This document shows positions 8,243-16,827 of a stretch of 40,481 nucleotides of DNA, piece after piece. The stretch is taken from NCBI GenBank assembly GCA_947625485.1, contig CANQOP010000018.1, positions 1-40,481 on the forward strand, written 5' to 3'. Numbering within the stretch: the stretch's first letter is position 1; every line of letters begins with the position of its first letter. Position numbers and translations under genes: made by a program. The notes below the pieces were generated by a model. It had not been told where the DNA came from. It searched no databases and saw nothing but the letters and a program-made list of their open reading frames with translations. Source of the stretch: an uncultured Clostridia bacterium (lineage in GTDB: Bacteria > Bacillota > Clostridia > Oscillospirales > Acutalibacteraceae).

Positions 8243-9232
8243 TTACTGAATTTTATCTAGCTCGTCAATATTGTAGGACGCTTCCGATTTCAAATCTTTA
8301 GATTTTTTAGCGGGCTTTTTCGGTTCCAGTTTTTTAATATCCTCTGGCTTAAAAATCCCCGCATTATACCAACGGTTTAAAATTTTATTTATATATCCGG
8401 CGGACATTTTTCCAGTGGTATCAACATTGATTTCGTAGGCGCGGCGAAGCATTTCATCGGAGAAATGCCATTTATCAAGCCAAATATCGGCGAACTCCAG
8501 CTGCTTTGCGGTCGGGGAACCGAGGTTTTTTAAACCGAAAACGGAGCTTATACGATTCCAATTCGCATTTGAGCGCTTATTCTGAGCAATTTTATTGTCA
8601 GCCGCCTCAAGACTGTCTATTCCGTCGTCCGCCCATTTAATTCCGAGCCGCTCTATCGCGCGCATATTGCCCTTTCCGATACTTTGGCAGTAGCCGACGA
8701 GGGTTACGATAACCTCGGCAGGCAAACCGCAGGTGTCGTAGAGCATAACGAGAGTTGAGGTATCGCCGCTTGAGAGCGGTTTTGATAGAATCGACTCGAC
8801 CATAGCCAGCATATTCTGAAGATTTTCGTCGGAGGAAACGCGCCGTGCGGCTGTAATTATATCGGGTTTCTTAGGACGTGAAACAACAGTTTTTAAAGAC
8901 TTTGCGTTCTGAGCCGTTTTCTCAGGCTCAACGTCTGCCGTCTCAGATTCGATTTTCTCGGACGCTGGGGATTTATCCGGAATGAGTTCATCTTCATGCT
9001 CGGCGAGCACACCGCGTTCTTTCCAGAATGTTATACAATCTTTAACGTCCTCCTCGTGGATAAGGAGAGTATCCCCTATTTCTTTATATGTATAGCTTTT
9101 TTCACTGTTACGCAGCAGAAAAAGTATTACCTTTAACTGCTGAGGACTCGAAAGCTTTAAATGCTCGTCTACGATACAGCTCGGCACAGCGAAAACTGAA
9201 CCCCAGCCTCCTAAATTGATTCGGACAGACAT
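8243..9232 (-). CDS. DnaD-domain primosome protein
   Basis: The 329-residue protein has an N-terminal winged-helix-like part (FAVPSCIVDEHLKLSSPQQL, residues 12-31), a charged linker, and a C-terminal DnaD (DnaB_2) domain with IKWADDGIDSLEAADN. A conserved KWHFSDEMLRRAYEI segment then leads to a basic tail. The start is set at the ATG at 9232, with GAGGGAG before it; an in-frame upstream extension to 9274 lacks a ribosome site. It is co-transcribed with the helicase loader downstream and probably acts in primosome assembly. Confidence 0.88.
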   Translation of the reverse strand: MSVRINLGGWGSVFAVPSCIVDEHLKLSSPQQLKVILFLLRNSEKSYTYKEIGDTLLIHEEDVKDCITFWKERGVLAEHEDELIPDKSPASEKIESETADVEPEKTAQNAKSLKTVVSRPKKPDIITAARRVSSDENLQNMLAMVESILSKPLSSGDTSTLVMLYDTCGLPAEVIVTLVGYCQSIGKGNMRAIERLGIKWADDGIDSLEAADNKIAQNKRSNANWNRISSVFGLKNLGSPTAKQLEFADIWLDKWHFSDEMLRRAYEINVDTTGKMSAGYINKILNRWYNAGIFKPEDIKKLEPKKPAKKSKDLKSEASYNIDELDKIQ

Positions 9233-9264
9233 AAGCACTCCCTCTATTGTATATTTATAAACGT

Positions 9265-9270
9265 AGTATA
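9265..9270 (-). promoter_or_regulatory. Possible extended -10 promoter for the dnaD-loader operon
   Basis: The minus strand reads TGTTATACT, an extended -10 element, 32 bases before the DnaD start codon. No good -35 hexamer is visible at 16-18 bases. Confidence 0.4.
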
Positions 9271-9314
9271 ACACAAAACTCCGTACTATGCTACAAAAAA
9301 TTACAAATTAATTG

Positions 9315-9343
9315 TTGACTATTTTTTAAAATAGGACTATACT
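9315..9343 (+). promoter_or_regulatory. Sigma-A promoter of tRNA-Gly
   Basis: TTGACT (9315-9320) and TATACT (9338-9343) are separated by 17 bases and lie ten bases before the tRNA. Confidence 0.75.
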
Positions 9344-9352
9344 TATTTCAAT

Positions 9353-9427
<75 letters not shown>

Positions 9428-9432
9428 GAATT

Positions 9433-9459
9433 GAAGCTGTCTCATATCGGGGCAGCTTC
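9433..9459 (+). other. Hairpin between tRNA-Gly and the TSCPD gene
   Basis: GAAGCTG (9433-9439) pairs with CAGCTTC (9453-9459). No U-tract follows, so it is more likely a processing or mRNA-stability element than a terminator, and the next gene may be read through from the tRNA promoter. Confidence 0.5.
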
Positions 9460-9481
9460 AAAACAGCTAAGGAGATTTTTT

Positions 9482-9736
9482 ATGACACATAGTTATACGC
9501 CAGTCGGCGTCTGTTCAAGGCAGATTACCGTCGAGATCGACGACAACAACATTATCCAAAACTGCGAGTTTATAGGCGGCTGCGCGGGAAATACTCTCGG
9601 CATCTGCTCGCTTATAAAAGGTATGAACGCTGAGAACGCGATAAAAAGGCTCAAGGGAATAGACTGCCGAGGAAGGGGTACTTCCTGTCCCGACCAGCTT
9701 GCCCGCTGTATCGAGGAAGCTCTTGAGTATATTTGA
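9482..9736 (+). CDS. TSCPD-domain small protein (TIGR03905-like)
   Basis: The 84-residue protein carries the family's signature Thr-Ser-Cys-Pro-Asp near its C-terminus (GRGTSCPDQLARCIEEAL). It also has four further cysteines (Cys11, Cys29, Cys35, Cys43) and a GGCAGN turn. The same domain occurs at the C-terminus of some ribonucleotide reductases, but stand-alone members have no proven role. The start at 9482 follows AAGGAG; a longer frame would begin inside the tRNA and is not credible. It has no promoter of its own in the 54 bases after the tRNA. Confidence 0.85.
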   Translation: MTHSYTPVGVCSRQITVEIDDNNIIQNCEFIGGCAGNTLGICSLIKGMNAENAIKRLKGIDCRGRGTSCPDQLARCIEEALEYI

Positions 9737-9774
9737 TACAAAATTAAATAATGTACTATTTGAAAGGAAAAGTT

Positions 9775-10854
9775 ATGAGTTTAAGCAAAGGGCAAAAAGG
9801 GGCATTATCTCCTATACACTATAGTTCAATAGACGGATTAAGAGCTATATCCTGTTTGGGCATAATACTAATGCACATTCAGGCTAATACAAATTATACT
9901 TTACAAGGCAATTTCATCTATGATAAATTTATTCCGTCTTTGACATGGCTGGTATACTTGTTTATAATGATCAGCGGATTTGGAATGTGTACAGGCTATC
10001 TTTCAAAATTTCAAAATAATTCTGTAAATTTAGAAACATTCTATAAAAGGCGATACGCTAAAATATTGCCGTTTTTTGGATTTCTGCTTATTATTGCTAT
10101 TGTAATAGAGCACAATTTAAAGGCGGTTTACGAAGCATCGGTTGAGTTTCTTCTTTTGCACGGTTTACTTCCAAACAACGCCGTCTCTGTTCTTGGTGTT
10201 TGTTGGACATTAGGTGTAATATTCCTTTTCTATTTGCTTTTTCCGGCATTTTCTGTCCTAATGAAGTCTAAAAAAAGGGCATGGATTTCTTTAGCCATCT
10301 CACTATGGATTAGTTTTGTGTGCGAGCAACATTTCTTTACAAAGTATTTTGTAACTAAATCATTTGCGCCAAGACATAGCTTTATATATTGCATTCCATT
10401 ATTCATTGCCGGAGGACTTATTTATTTATACAAAAATGAAATTCAAAGGATCTGTAGCAAATATAGATGGATTACGCTAGGACTTTGCATTGGTTATACG
10501 GCTTTGTGGTATGTTATACCTAACGGTGGGATACAGATTGTCTTTTATCTAAAAAGTTTACTACTTTTCTGTATGTGGTTATCGTATGCTATTGGTGTAG
10601 AAAGTAAATTTCTTTCATCTAAACCCTTAAAATTCCTATCTGGAATTAGCATGGAAATGTATCTTGCTCAAATGATCATTTTCCGAATTGTAGAGAAACT
10701 ACATTTGATGTATATATTCGGAAACAGCGGAATCGGTGGTTGGATTAGCTTACTGTTTACATTTATACTGACTGTTATTGGTTTGATTGCATTTATTCAA
10801 TGCTATAAATTTGCGTATAGGTTCATAAAAAAACACTGGCTTAAAACTACATAA
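9775..10854 (+). CDS. Acyltransferase 3 family membrane protein
   Basis: The 359-residue polytopic protein has the family's opening signature: SSIDGLRAISCLGIILMH, residues 18-35, with the catalytic-type His at the end of the first membrane helix. About ten hydrophobic segments follow. Members O-acylate sugars of surface polysaccharides, peptidoglycan or lipids; the acceptor here is unknown. The start at 9775 follows AAAGG; an ATG 24 bases earlier lacks a site. The coding sequence is visibly richer in A and T, with different codon choices (ATA, TTA, AAA), than its neighbours. That suggests later acquisition. Confidence 0.88.
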   Translation: MSLSKGQKGALSPIHYSSIDGLRAISCLGIILMHIQANTNYTLQGNFIYDKFIPSLTWLVYLFIMISGFGMCTGYLSKFQNNSVNLETFYKRRYAKILPFFGFLLIIAIVIEHNLKAVYEASVEFLLLHGLLPNNAVSVLGVCWTLGVIFLFYLLFPAFSVLMKSKKRAWISLAISLWISFVCEQHFFTKYFVTKSFAPRHSFIYCIPLFIAGGLIYLYKNEIQRICSKYRWITLGLCIGYTALWYVIPNGGIQIVFYLKSLLLFCMWLSYAIGVESKFLSSKPLKFLSGISMEMYLAQMIIFRIVEKLHLMYIFGNSGIGGWISLLFTFILTVIGLIAFIQCYKFAYRFIKKHWLKTT

Positions 10855-10886
10855 CATTAATTTAAATCTATAAATTTTAATAACCA

Positions 10887-10918
10887 ATCGGGCATACAGT
10901 ACAAACTGTATGCCCGAT
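10887..10918. terminator. Bidirectional terminator
   Basis: A perfect 14-bp stem (10887-10900 with 10905-10918) around ACAA has T-rich runs on both strands. It lies between the converging acyltransferase and apgM genes and can end both. Confidence 0.88.
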
Positions 10919-10934
10919 TTTATTTTATGCGTTT

Positions 10935-12146
10935 TTATTTAGAAAGAAAATAATCCATCATGGTATAGCCCTTTTCTATGTAGTTACCTGTATTTTTTGC
11001 GGTATATTCGTTTACAGTCTGTACTCCGCTGTCCTTCTCGTTTTTGCTGTCATAAATAACGTAAGGAACAGGGTCTGAGGTGTGCGTCTGTATATTCAAA
11101 GGCGTAGGATGATCGGGACATATTAAAACCGCGAAGTCGTCAAATCCCCTTAGAAATTCTACAACGGGCTTTAAAATCTTTTCGTCAATTAATTCAATAG
11201 CCTTTACTTTATTATCAGCCTCCGCCCTATGTCCGCACTCGTCGGGCGCTTCTACGTGGACGTACACGAAATCCTGACCTCGTTTAAACTCCTCGATAGC
11301 GGCATTGCACTTGCCCTCGAAATTTGTGTCTATATATCCCGTCGCGCCATCAACGTCAACACTCGTCATATCGGCGCAAATAGCTATACCTTTAAGGAGG
11401 TCAACAGCGGAAATCATACTTCCTTTAAGCCCTGTTTTCTCTCTGAAATCTGTAAGCTGAGGCTTTGTACCCTCCCCCCAGAACCAAGCCGAGTTTGCGG
11501 GGCGCTTGCCTTCCGAAACGCGTTTCTTATTCACGGGGTGGTCTTTAAGTAAATCATAGCTCTTTTTCATAAGGTCGTAGAGCTTAGCGGTATCCTTACC
11601 CTTAGGAATGTATTCTGCAATCACCTTACCTGGAATGTCGTGGGGCGGTGTGAAAGTACCCGGGTGCGGATTTCCGTTATTCCATACGAGACAGTGGCGA
11701 TAAGCAACGCCCGAGTAGAATTTAAACTCGTCGTTTCCAAGCTTTTCCTCGAGATATTTAATAAGCACACGCGCCTCGGGAGTAGATATATCTCCGCCGC
11801 AGTAGTCAACCATACGCTTATCCTCGTAATTCTCTTCGTCTGAAAGAGTTACAAGATTACAGCGCAAAGTCACGTCGGTATCCTTTAGGTCTATACCGAT
11901 ACTCGCCGCCTCCAAAGGCGAACGTCCTGTATAACAGTCTGCCGAATTATAGCCGAGCACCGAAAGATTTGCGACGTCGGAACCGGGCTTCATACCCTCC
12001 TGCACTGTTTTCACGAGTCCTACCTCGCCTTTCGACGCAAGAAAGTCTATAGTCGGCTTATTTGCAAGCATCATCGGCGTCTTCCCGCCGAGCTTTTCAC
12101 TCGGCTCATCAGCCATACCGTCGCACAGCATTACGAAATACTTCAT
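10935..12146 (-). CDS. apgM: Cofactor-independent phosphoglycerate mutase, archaeal type
   Basis: The 403-residue protein belongs to the alkaline-phosphatase-like superfamily. The first metal-site strand reads VMLCDGMADEP (from residue 5), followed by the catalytic-Ser region KPGSDVANLSVLGY. C-terminal metal ligands appear in HVEAPDECGHR and LICPDHPTP. This is the ApgM layout rather than that of the longer GpmI. It interconverts 3- and 2-phosphoglycerate in glycolysis, in the cytoplasm. The start at 12146 is chosen because GAAGGT precedes it. It lies 19 bases after prfB and is probably co-transcribed with it. A dedicated phosphonoacetate or homoserine kinase-like role is less likely. Confidence 0.9.
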   Translation of the reverse strand: MKYFVMLCDGMADEPSEKLGGKTPMMLANKPTIDFLASKGEVGLVKTVQEGMKPGSDVANLSVLGYNSADCYTGRSPLEAASIGIDLKDTDVTLRCNLVTLSDEENYEDKRMVDYCGGDISTPEARVLIKYLEEKLGNDEFKFYSGVAYRHCLVWNNGNPHPGTFTPPHDIPGKVIAEYIPKGKDTAKLYDLMKKSYDLLKDHPVNKKRVSEGKRPANSAWFWGEGTKPQLTDFREKTGLKGSMISAVDLLKGIAICADMTSVDVDGATGYIDTNFEGKCNAAIEEFKRGQDFVYVHVEAPDECGHRAEADNKVKAIELIDEKILKPVVEFLRGFDDFAVLICPDHPTPLNIQTHTSDPVPYVIYDSKNEKDSGVQTVNEYTAKNTGNYIEKGYTMMDYFLSK

Positions 12147-12165
12147 AAAGTTACCTTCTTCCAAA

Positions 12166-13284
12166 TTAATTATTCAGAGTACCCGTGCTGAGGGCTTTAA
12201 GATAGGCGTTTATAAAACCGTCAAGATCACCGTCCATAACCTTGTCGATGTTACCCGTCTCGAAAGAGGTGCGGTGGTCCTTTACCATTGTGTATGGCAT
12301 AAATACGTATGAACGAATCTGACTGCCCCAGGTTATTTCCTTCTGCACACCCTTGATGTCCTCAATTTTGTCGAGGTGCTCACGCTCTTTGATTTCCATT
12401 AGCTTGGAAATAAGCATTTTCATAGCAACATCGCGGTTTTGATACTGAGAACGCTCCACCTGACTCGCTACCACGATACCTGTCGGCTTATGGGTAAGAC
12501 GTACGGCAGACGAAGTTTTATTTACCTTCTGTCCGCCCGCGCCGCTTGCACGGTAAACGTCCATTTCAATATCGTCGGGGTTAATTTCAACGTGAATATC
12601 ATCGTTTATTTCGGGCATAACCTCTAAAGACGCAAAGCTCGTATGACGTCTGCCCTGTGAATCAAACGGAGAAACACGCACCAGACGATGTACGCCTGCC
12701 TCGCTTTTGAGGTAGCCGTACGCGTTCTCTCCCTCGATAAGAAGAACTGCGGATTTGAGTCCTGCCTCGTCTCCGTCGAGGTAATCGACTGTCTTGACCT
12801 TAAAATCGTGAGCAGCCGCCCAGCGTGTATACATTCTGAAAAGCATTTCCGCCCAATCCTGAGCCTCCGTTCCACCCGAGCCGGCGTGGAAAGTAAGAAT
12901 AGCGTTATTCTTATCATACTCGCCCGTGAGCAGGGTTTTAAGTTTCTGCTTTGCAAGCTCGCTCTCTACGCTTTCTACCTCGCTAAGAGCCTCCTCGTAG
13001 AGACTTTCGTCCTCCTCTTCATTCGCAAGCTCAATAAGCGCGTAAGCGTCCTCGTAGTGGCTCACTAGTTTATTATATTCATCAACAGTACCTTTAAGTG
13101 CGCCTGTTTTCTGTAAAACTTTCTGCGATTTTTCAACATCGTCCCAGAATCCCGGCTCGGTAGCGCGCAGCTCAAGCTGCTGAATTTCCGATAGCATTGA
13201 CTTTAGCCCGAGTGCGTCGGATAAATCATCAATGTCAGGCTTTGAGTTCTGGAGTCGAAGCAAAAGTTCTTCAAACTGAACCAT
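12166..13284 (-). CDS. prfB: Peptide chain release factor 2
   Basis: The 372-residue protein carries the RF2 tripeptide SPF (residues 205-207), which recognises UGA/UAA, and the catalytic GGQ (250-252). It is of normal length. The first 30 codons are in one open frame, with no internal UGA and no slippery CUU, so the usual programmed +1 frameshift that autoregulates prfB is absent here. GAGGG precedes the ATG, and a clear promoter lies 30-60 bases upstream. Confidence 0.95.
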   Translation of the reverse strand: MVQFEELLLRLQNSKPDIDDLSDALGLKSMLSEIQQLELRATEPGFWDDVEKSQKVLQKTGALKGTVDEYNKLVSHYEDAYALIELANEEEDESLYEEALSEVESVESELAKQKLKTLLTGEYDKNNAILTFHAGSGGTEAQDWAEMLFRMYTRWAAAHDFKVKTVDYLDGDEAGLKSAVLLIEGENAYGYLKSEAGVHRLVRVSPFDSQGRRHTSFASLEVMPEINDDIHVEINPDDIEMDVYRASGAGGQKVNKTSSAVRLTHKPTGIVVASQVERSQYQNRDVAMKMLISKLMEIKEREHLDKIEDIKGVQKEITWGSQIRSYVFMPYTMVKDHRTSFETGNIDKVMDGDLDGFINAYLKALSTGTLNN

Positions 13285-13315
13285 AGTATCCCTCTTTTTA
13301 GAAAATCTGCGTATT

Positions 13316-13344
13316 ATTATACCAAATCCTGCGTAGATTGTAAA
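13316..13344 (-). promoter_or_regulatory. Sigma-A promoter of prfB-apgM
   Basis: On the minus strand, TTTACA (13344-13339) and TATAAT (13321-13316) are 17 bases apart. Confidence 0.7.
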
Positions 13345-13380
13345 TATTTTATTTTAAATGAATTAATAAACCAATATAAT

Positions 13381-13409
13381 TTGCATTTTTTGGTATATTG
13401 TAGTAAAAT
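13381..13409 (+). promoter_or_regulatory. Promoter of the RING/zinc-ribbon gene and galU
   Basis: TTGCAT (13381-13386) and TAAAAT (13404-13409) have 17-base spacing, 37 bases before the start codon. Confidence 0.6.
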
Positions 13410-13446
13410 TAATAAAACATAATGAAAATAATAGTAGGAGAAGTAT

Positions 13447-14481
13447 ATGGATTATAATAAATACGATTGTCCTGTGTGCGAAAGGCCGCTCGTTGAGGGC
13501 GACGATATTGTCGTTTGTCCCGAGTGCGGAGCTCCGCATCACAGAAAATGTTATGAAATTAAAAACCGATGCGCATTCGAGGATATGCACGGAGAAAACT
13601 TCGACTATGAGAAATACAGAAAGTCTCAGCAGAGTGAAGAAGAGGCGCAAAGCGAGGCTGACGTTATTATCTGTCAGAGGTGTCAAACTGAAAATCCGAA
13701 AGGCTCGTTTTACTGCAGCAAATGCGGATTTCCTATCGGAATGGAAAATCAGCAGCAGACACAATATAATAACGGGACTCAGCAGCAGGGCGGAATGTTT
13801 AACGGAACAGGTCCGTTTGGCGCGGGAGCGCAGTTTAGCCAGAATTTCGACCCTATGGCGGGAATAAATCCCGAGGAGGACTGGGGAAACGGCGTAACGG
13901 CGGGTGAAATTTCTAAATATGTTCAGAAAAACACCCTATATTTTATGCGGGTTTTTAATAATATTAAGAAATTTTTTAAAGGACGGTTTAACTTCGTCGC
14001 GTTCTTAATCAGCGTTCCGTACCTTATGTACCGAAAGATGTACAAGATAGGCACAATAGTAGGTATTATCTTTTTTTCACTGCTTGTTACGGAAATGCTT
14101 ATTTCATATTCCCCTGCTTATACCGCATACAATAACGCTATAGAGCAGTTTGCATCTCAGTCTGCATCAATCTATAATATGCCGTACGGATATATGTATA
14201 ACGCGTTTTTCTCAATGAGCATAGAAAATCAGGTCGCAATAGGCGTTATGTTTTTATGCTCAATGGCACGCCTTATACTGCAAATTGTCGTGGGATTCAA
14301 AGCAAATCAGTGGTATTTTAAGCATTGCATCAATCAGGTAGCTAAAATTAAAACGCTCGATAATCCTCAGCAGTCTCTCGAAAACAGCGGCGGTGTAAAC
14401 CTTGCGTTGGCAATAAGTATGTACGCTATCTATATAATAATAAATTACGTACCCTACTTTATGGTACAAATGGGAGGTTAA
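13447..14481 (+). CDS. Prok-RING/zinc-ribbon membrane protein
   Basis: The 344-residue protein has three parts. Residues 7-50 form a RING-like double zinc site (CPVC, CPECGAPHHRKCYEI) matching the prokaryotic RING finger family. Residues 78-97 form a zinc ribbon (CQRCQTEN, CSKCGF). A Gln/Gly/Asn-rich linker leads to a C-terminal membrane domain of about four helices from residue 180, with KMYKIGT and FKANQWYFKH segments like those of DUF2628-type proteins. It has no signal peptide, so the zinc domains probably face the cytoplasm. The neighbour galU starts 5 bases after its stop, so the two share a transcript. The function is unknown; regulation of envelope processes is a guess. Confidence 0.8.
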   Translation: MDYNKYDCPVCERPLVEGDDIVVCPECGAPHHRKCYEIKNRCAFEDMHGENFDYEKYRKSQQSEEEAQSEADVIICQRCQTENPKGSFYCSKCGFPIGMENQQQTQYNNGTQQQGGMFNGTGPFGAGAQFSQNFDPMAGINPEEDWGNGVTAGEISKYVQKNTLYFMRVFNNIKKFFKGRFNFVAFLISVPYLMYRKMYKIGTIVGIIFFSLLVTEMLISYSPAYTAYNNAIEQFASQSASIYNMPYGYMYNAFFSMSIENQVAIGVMFLCSMARLILQIVVGFKANQWYFKHCINQVAKIKTLDNPQQSLENSGGVNLALAISMYAIYIIINYVPYFMVQMGG

Positions 14482-14486
14482 AAGTT

Positions 14487-15362
14487 ATGAAGATAAGGAA
14501 AGCCATAATTCCCGCCGCCGGATTCGGAACAAGAGTTCTTCCTGCTACTAAGAATATGCCTAAGGAAATGTTTCCTATCGTGGATAAGCCGGCAATTCAG
14601 TATATCGTAGAAGAGGCGGTAGCTTCAGGCATCACGGATATTCTCATCATCACAGGCCGCGGCAAGGGACTTATGGAGGATCATTTCGATTACGCTCCCG
14701 AGCTTGAGGCTGCGCTCAAAAACAGCGGCAAAAACGAGATGTACGAGCAGGTAAGGAATATTGCAAATTTAGCGGATATTTCATTTATACGTCAGAAGGA
14801 GATGAAGGGTCTCGGTCACGCTGTGCTTAAAGCTAATTCCTTTGTAGGGAACGAGCCTTTCGCTGTTCTTTTCGGCGACGGTGTAATCGACTGCGACAAA
14901 ACCCCTGCTATCAAACAGCTTATAGACGCTTACGGCGAGTACGGCGAGGGCGTTTTAGGGGTTAAGAAAGTTCCTGAGGAAGAAATTCATAAATACGGCT
15001 CACTCAAGGTAGAAAAACTTCACGACAATGTTTTCAAGTGCACGGATATGGTTGAAAAGCCGCAAACCAAGGAGGAAGTGCTTTCGCTCTACTCAATCAC
15101 GGATCGCGTTGTTCTTCCGCCGTCAATCTTTGAGATTCTTGAGAGGACTACGCCCGGTGCTGGCGGCGAAATTCAGCTGACGGACGCTATGAGAGAAATT
15201 GCTTTAACTAAGGGTATGACCGCTGTTGAAATGGAAGGCAACCGATTTGATATGGGTAACAAATTCGGTATTCTTCAGGCTAATATAATAATGGGACTCA
15301 AGCACCCCGAAACCAAGGAACAGTTGAAAGAATATATAAAAAATCTTGCAAAAGAATTGTAA
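14487..15362 (+). CDS. galU: UTP-glucose-1-phosphate uridylyltransferase
   Basis: The 291-residue protein has the nucleotide-binding signature AAGFGTRVLPATKNMPKEM at residues 10-28, VEEAVASGI, FAVLFGDGVID and PGAGGEIQLTDAM, all standard for GalU/GtaB. It makes UDP-glucose from UTP and glucose-1-phosphate, the precursor for glycolipid anchors, wall teichoic acid glucosylation and exopolysaccharide. It would supply activated sugar to glycan pathways such as the cluster at 303-6998. GGAGG precedes the ATG. Confidence 0.96.
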   Translation: MKIRKAIIPAAGFGTRVLPATKNMPKEMFPIVDKPAIQYIVEEAVASGITDILIITGRGKGLMEDHFDYAPELEAALKNSGKNEMYEQVRNIANLADISFIRQKEMKGLGHAVLKANSFVGNEPFAVLFGDGVIDCDKTPAIKQLIDAYGEYGEGVLGVKKVPEEEIHKYGSLKVEKLHDNVFKCTDMVEKPQTKEEVLSLYSITDRVVLPPSIFEILERTTPGAGGEIQLTDAMREIALTKGMTAVEMEGNRFDMGNKFGILQANIIMGLKHPETKEQLKEYIKNLAKEL

Positions 15363-15447
15363 TTTTACAAAAAGTGACGATTTTTAAAAAGATTTTAAAC
15401 TCTTATTGCAAAGCTAAAAGCAGAGTGATATAATTTAACAACAACGA

Positions 15448-15478
15448 AAGGCAATGAAGCTTTCCGCTTCATTGCCTT
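15448..15478. terminator. Bidirectional terminator after galU
   Basis: A perfect 13-bp stem (15448-15460 with 15466-15478) has a TTTCC loop, between converging galU and hisK genes. Confidence 0.85.
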
Positions 15479-15504
15479 AACTTTATTTATATACCTTTTT
15501 TAAA

Positions 15505-16332
15505 TCAAAACCATATTTCAACCATTTCGGGTTTACGGTTTTTGAAAACAGTAAAATAGTCAAAGCCGCACACCTTTGCAAGCTCAACTCCCTGCTCTAT
15601 CCCCTGAGCAAGGTCTTTACAGTTATGAGCGTCACTGCCGAGTGTGATATATTTCCCTCCCAACTCGCGGAAACGCCGTACAAGGTTAATATCAGGCATA
15701 GTAACCGCAATCTTTTTAAATAATCCCGAGGTATTGATTTCCAAAGCCTTATCACGCTTTATGAGGACTTTGAATATACTGTCAATTGCACCGATGTATT
15801 TATCTAAATCCACTTTTAAATCACTTTTCTCGCATACATAGCGGAGAGGATAGGTCAAGTGAGCGAGACTGTCAAAATCAGCATTTTCAGCCGTATCAAG
15901 CAACTCTTCAAAATACATCGCAAGCAGTTTATCTGTGTTGCTTTTGTCATATTCGATATAATAAAAATCCTCCATATCCTTCAAGTTATGGACAGACGCG
16001 AGAACGAAATCAAAATCCGCTATCTCCATAGCTTTTCGCGTAAGCTTAGGCATATGCATAGGCTCCCCTAGTTCCATACCCTTAAAAAGTCTCAGCCTGC
16101 CGTCAAACTCAGGCGCCAGAGACTCCACATCTTTGACAGACTGAGTAATTTGCTTTACGGCGTTTCCGTATACGCTGCGGTCTCCGAGACGGATTTCGGG
16201 CGCCTCCATATGGTCGGTTATGGTTACCGCGCTTATCCCCTTTTCTAAAGCGGCGTTACAGATTTCACGTACTGTGCTTTCACCGTCGAAGGAATTTACC
16301 GAATGAACGTGAGTATCGCATAATACTTTCAT
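15505..16332 (-). CDS. hisK: PHP-family histidinol-phosphatase
   Basis: The 275-residue PHP-domain protein has the metal ligands expected of the family: DTHVHS (residues 6-11), ITDHMEAPE, KGMELGEP, FVLASVHN and a C-terminal ITLGSDAHN. The size and motifs fit HisK/HisJ-type histidinol-phosphatases, which remove phosphate from histidinol phosphate in histidine synthesis. No other his genes are in the window, so another phosphoester substrate is possible. AGGTG precedes the ATG. Confidence 0.8.
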   Translation of the reverse strand: MKVLCDTHVHSVNSFDGESTVREICNAALEKGISAVTITDHMEAPEIRLGDRSVYGNAVKQITQSVKDVESLAPEFDGRLRLFKGMELGEPMHMPKLTRKAMEIADFDFVLASVHNLKDMEDFYYIEYDKSNTDKLLAMYFEELLDTAENADFDSLAHLTYPLRYVCEKSDLKVDLDKYIGAIDSIFKVLIKRDKALEINTSGLFKKIAVTMPDINLVRRFRELGGKYITLGSDAHNCKDLAQGIEQGVELAKVCGFDYFTVFKNRKPEMVEIWF

Positions 16333-16454
16333 AAAATCACCTATTTACATAGACTTTTAAAAATATACCGATAGTACAAATATATCATAATTCTAACCTA
16401 TATGCAAATGAAATATTCAGTAGACCGACTTTAGACCGATTTTTTATGTATAGT

Positions 16455-16483
16455 TTGCAAAATCTGATAAAATGTAGTATAAT
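16455..16483 (+). promoter_or_regulatory. Sigma-A promoter of the ACT-DUF711 pair
   Basis: TTGCAA (16455-16460) and TATAAT (16478-16483) are 17 bases apart. Just upstream, at 16423-16440, the octamer TAGACCGA appears twice with a 3-base gap, a possible regulator site. Confidence 0.75.
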
Positions 16484-16519
16484 AGAGCGAATTTTTGATT
16501 TGAGCAGGAGGTTTTTGAA

Positions 16520-16789
16520 TTGAAAGCTGTTATAACCGTTATAGGTAAAGATTCCGTGGGTATTCTCTCAAGGGTTTCTTCGTGCTGTGCCGATATGGGA
16601 GTAAACATAGTTGAGGTTACCCAGAGCGTTCTTCAGGATATGTTCGCTATGATTATGCTCGTTCAGATTGAAGAGGGTACTGTAGATCTCGACTCGCTCA
16701 GAGAAGGTCTCGACAAGGTAGGCAAAGAAACAAAAACCAAAGTTCACGTAATGCACGAGGATATTTTCAACAGTATGCATAAAATATAG
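16520..16789 (+). CDS. ACT-domain protein (UPF0237 family)
   Basis: The 89-residue protein is a single ACT domain, with the family opening VITVIGKDSVGILSRVSSCC. It starts with TTG, and AGGAGG stands eight bases before it. ACT domains bind amino acids or other small ligands. In many Firmicutes this protein is encoded directly before a DUF711 protein, as it is here, which suggests a regulatory partnership. The ligand is unknown. Confidence 0.9.
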   Translation: MKAVITVIGKDSVGILSRVSSCCADMGVNIVEVTQSVLQDMFAMIMLVQIEEGTVDLDSLREGLDKVGKETKTKVHVMHEDIFNSMHKI

Positions 16790-16827
16790 TCGGTTAACTG
16801 TATTATACAGATTGAGAAGGATTTATT

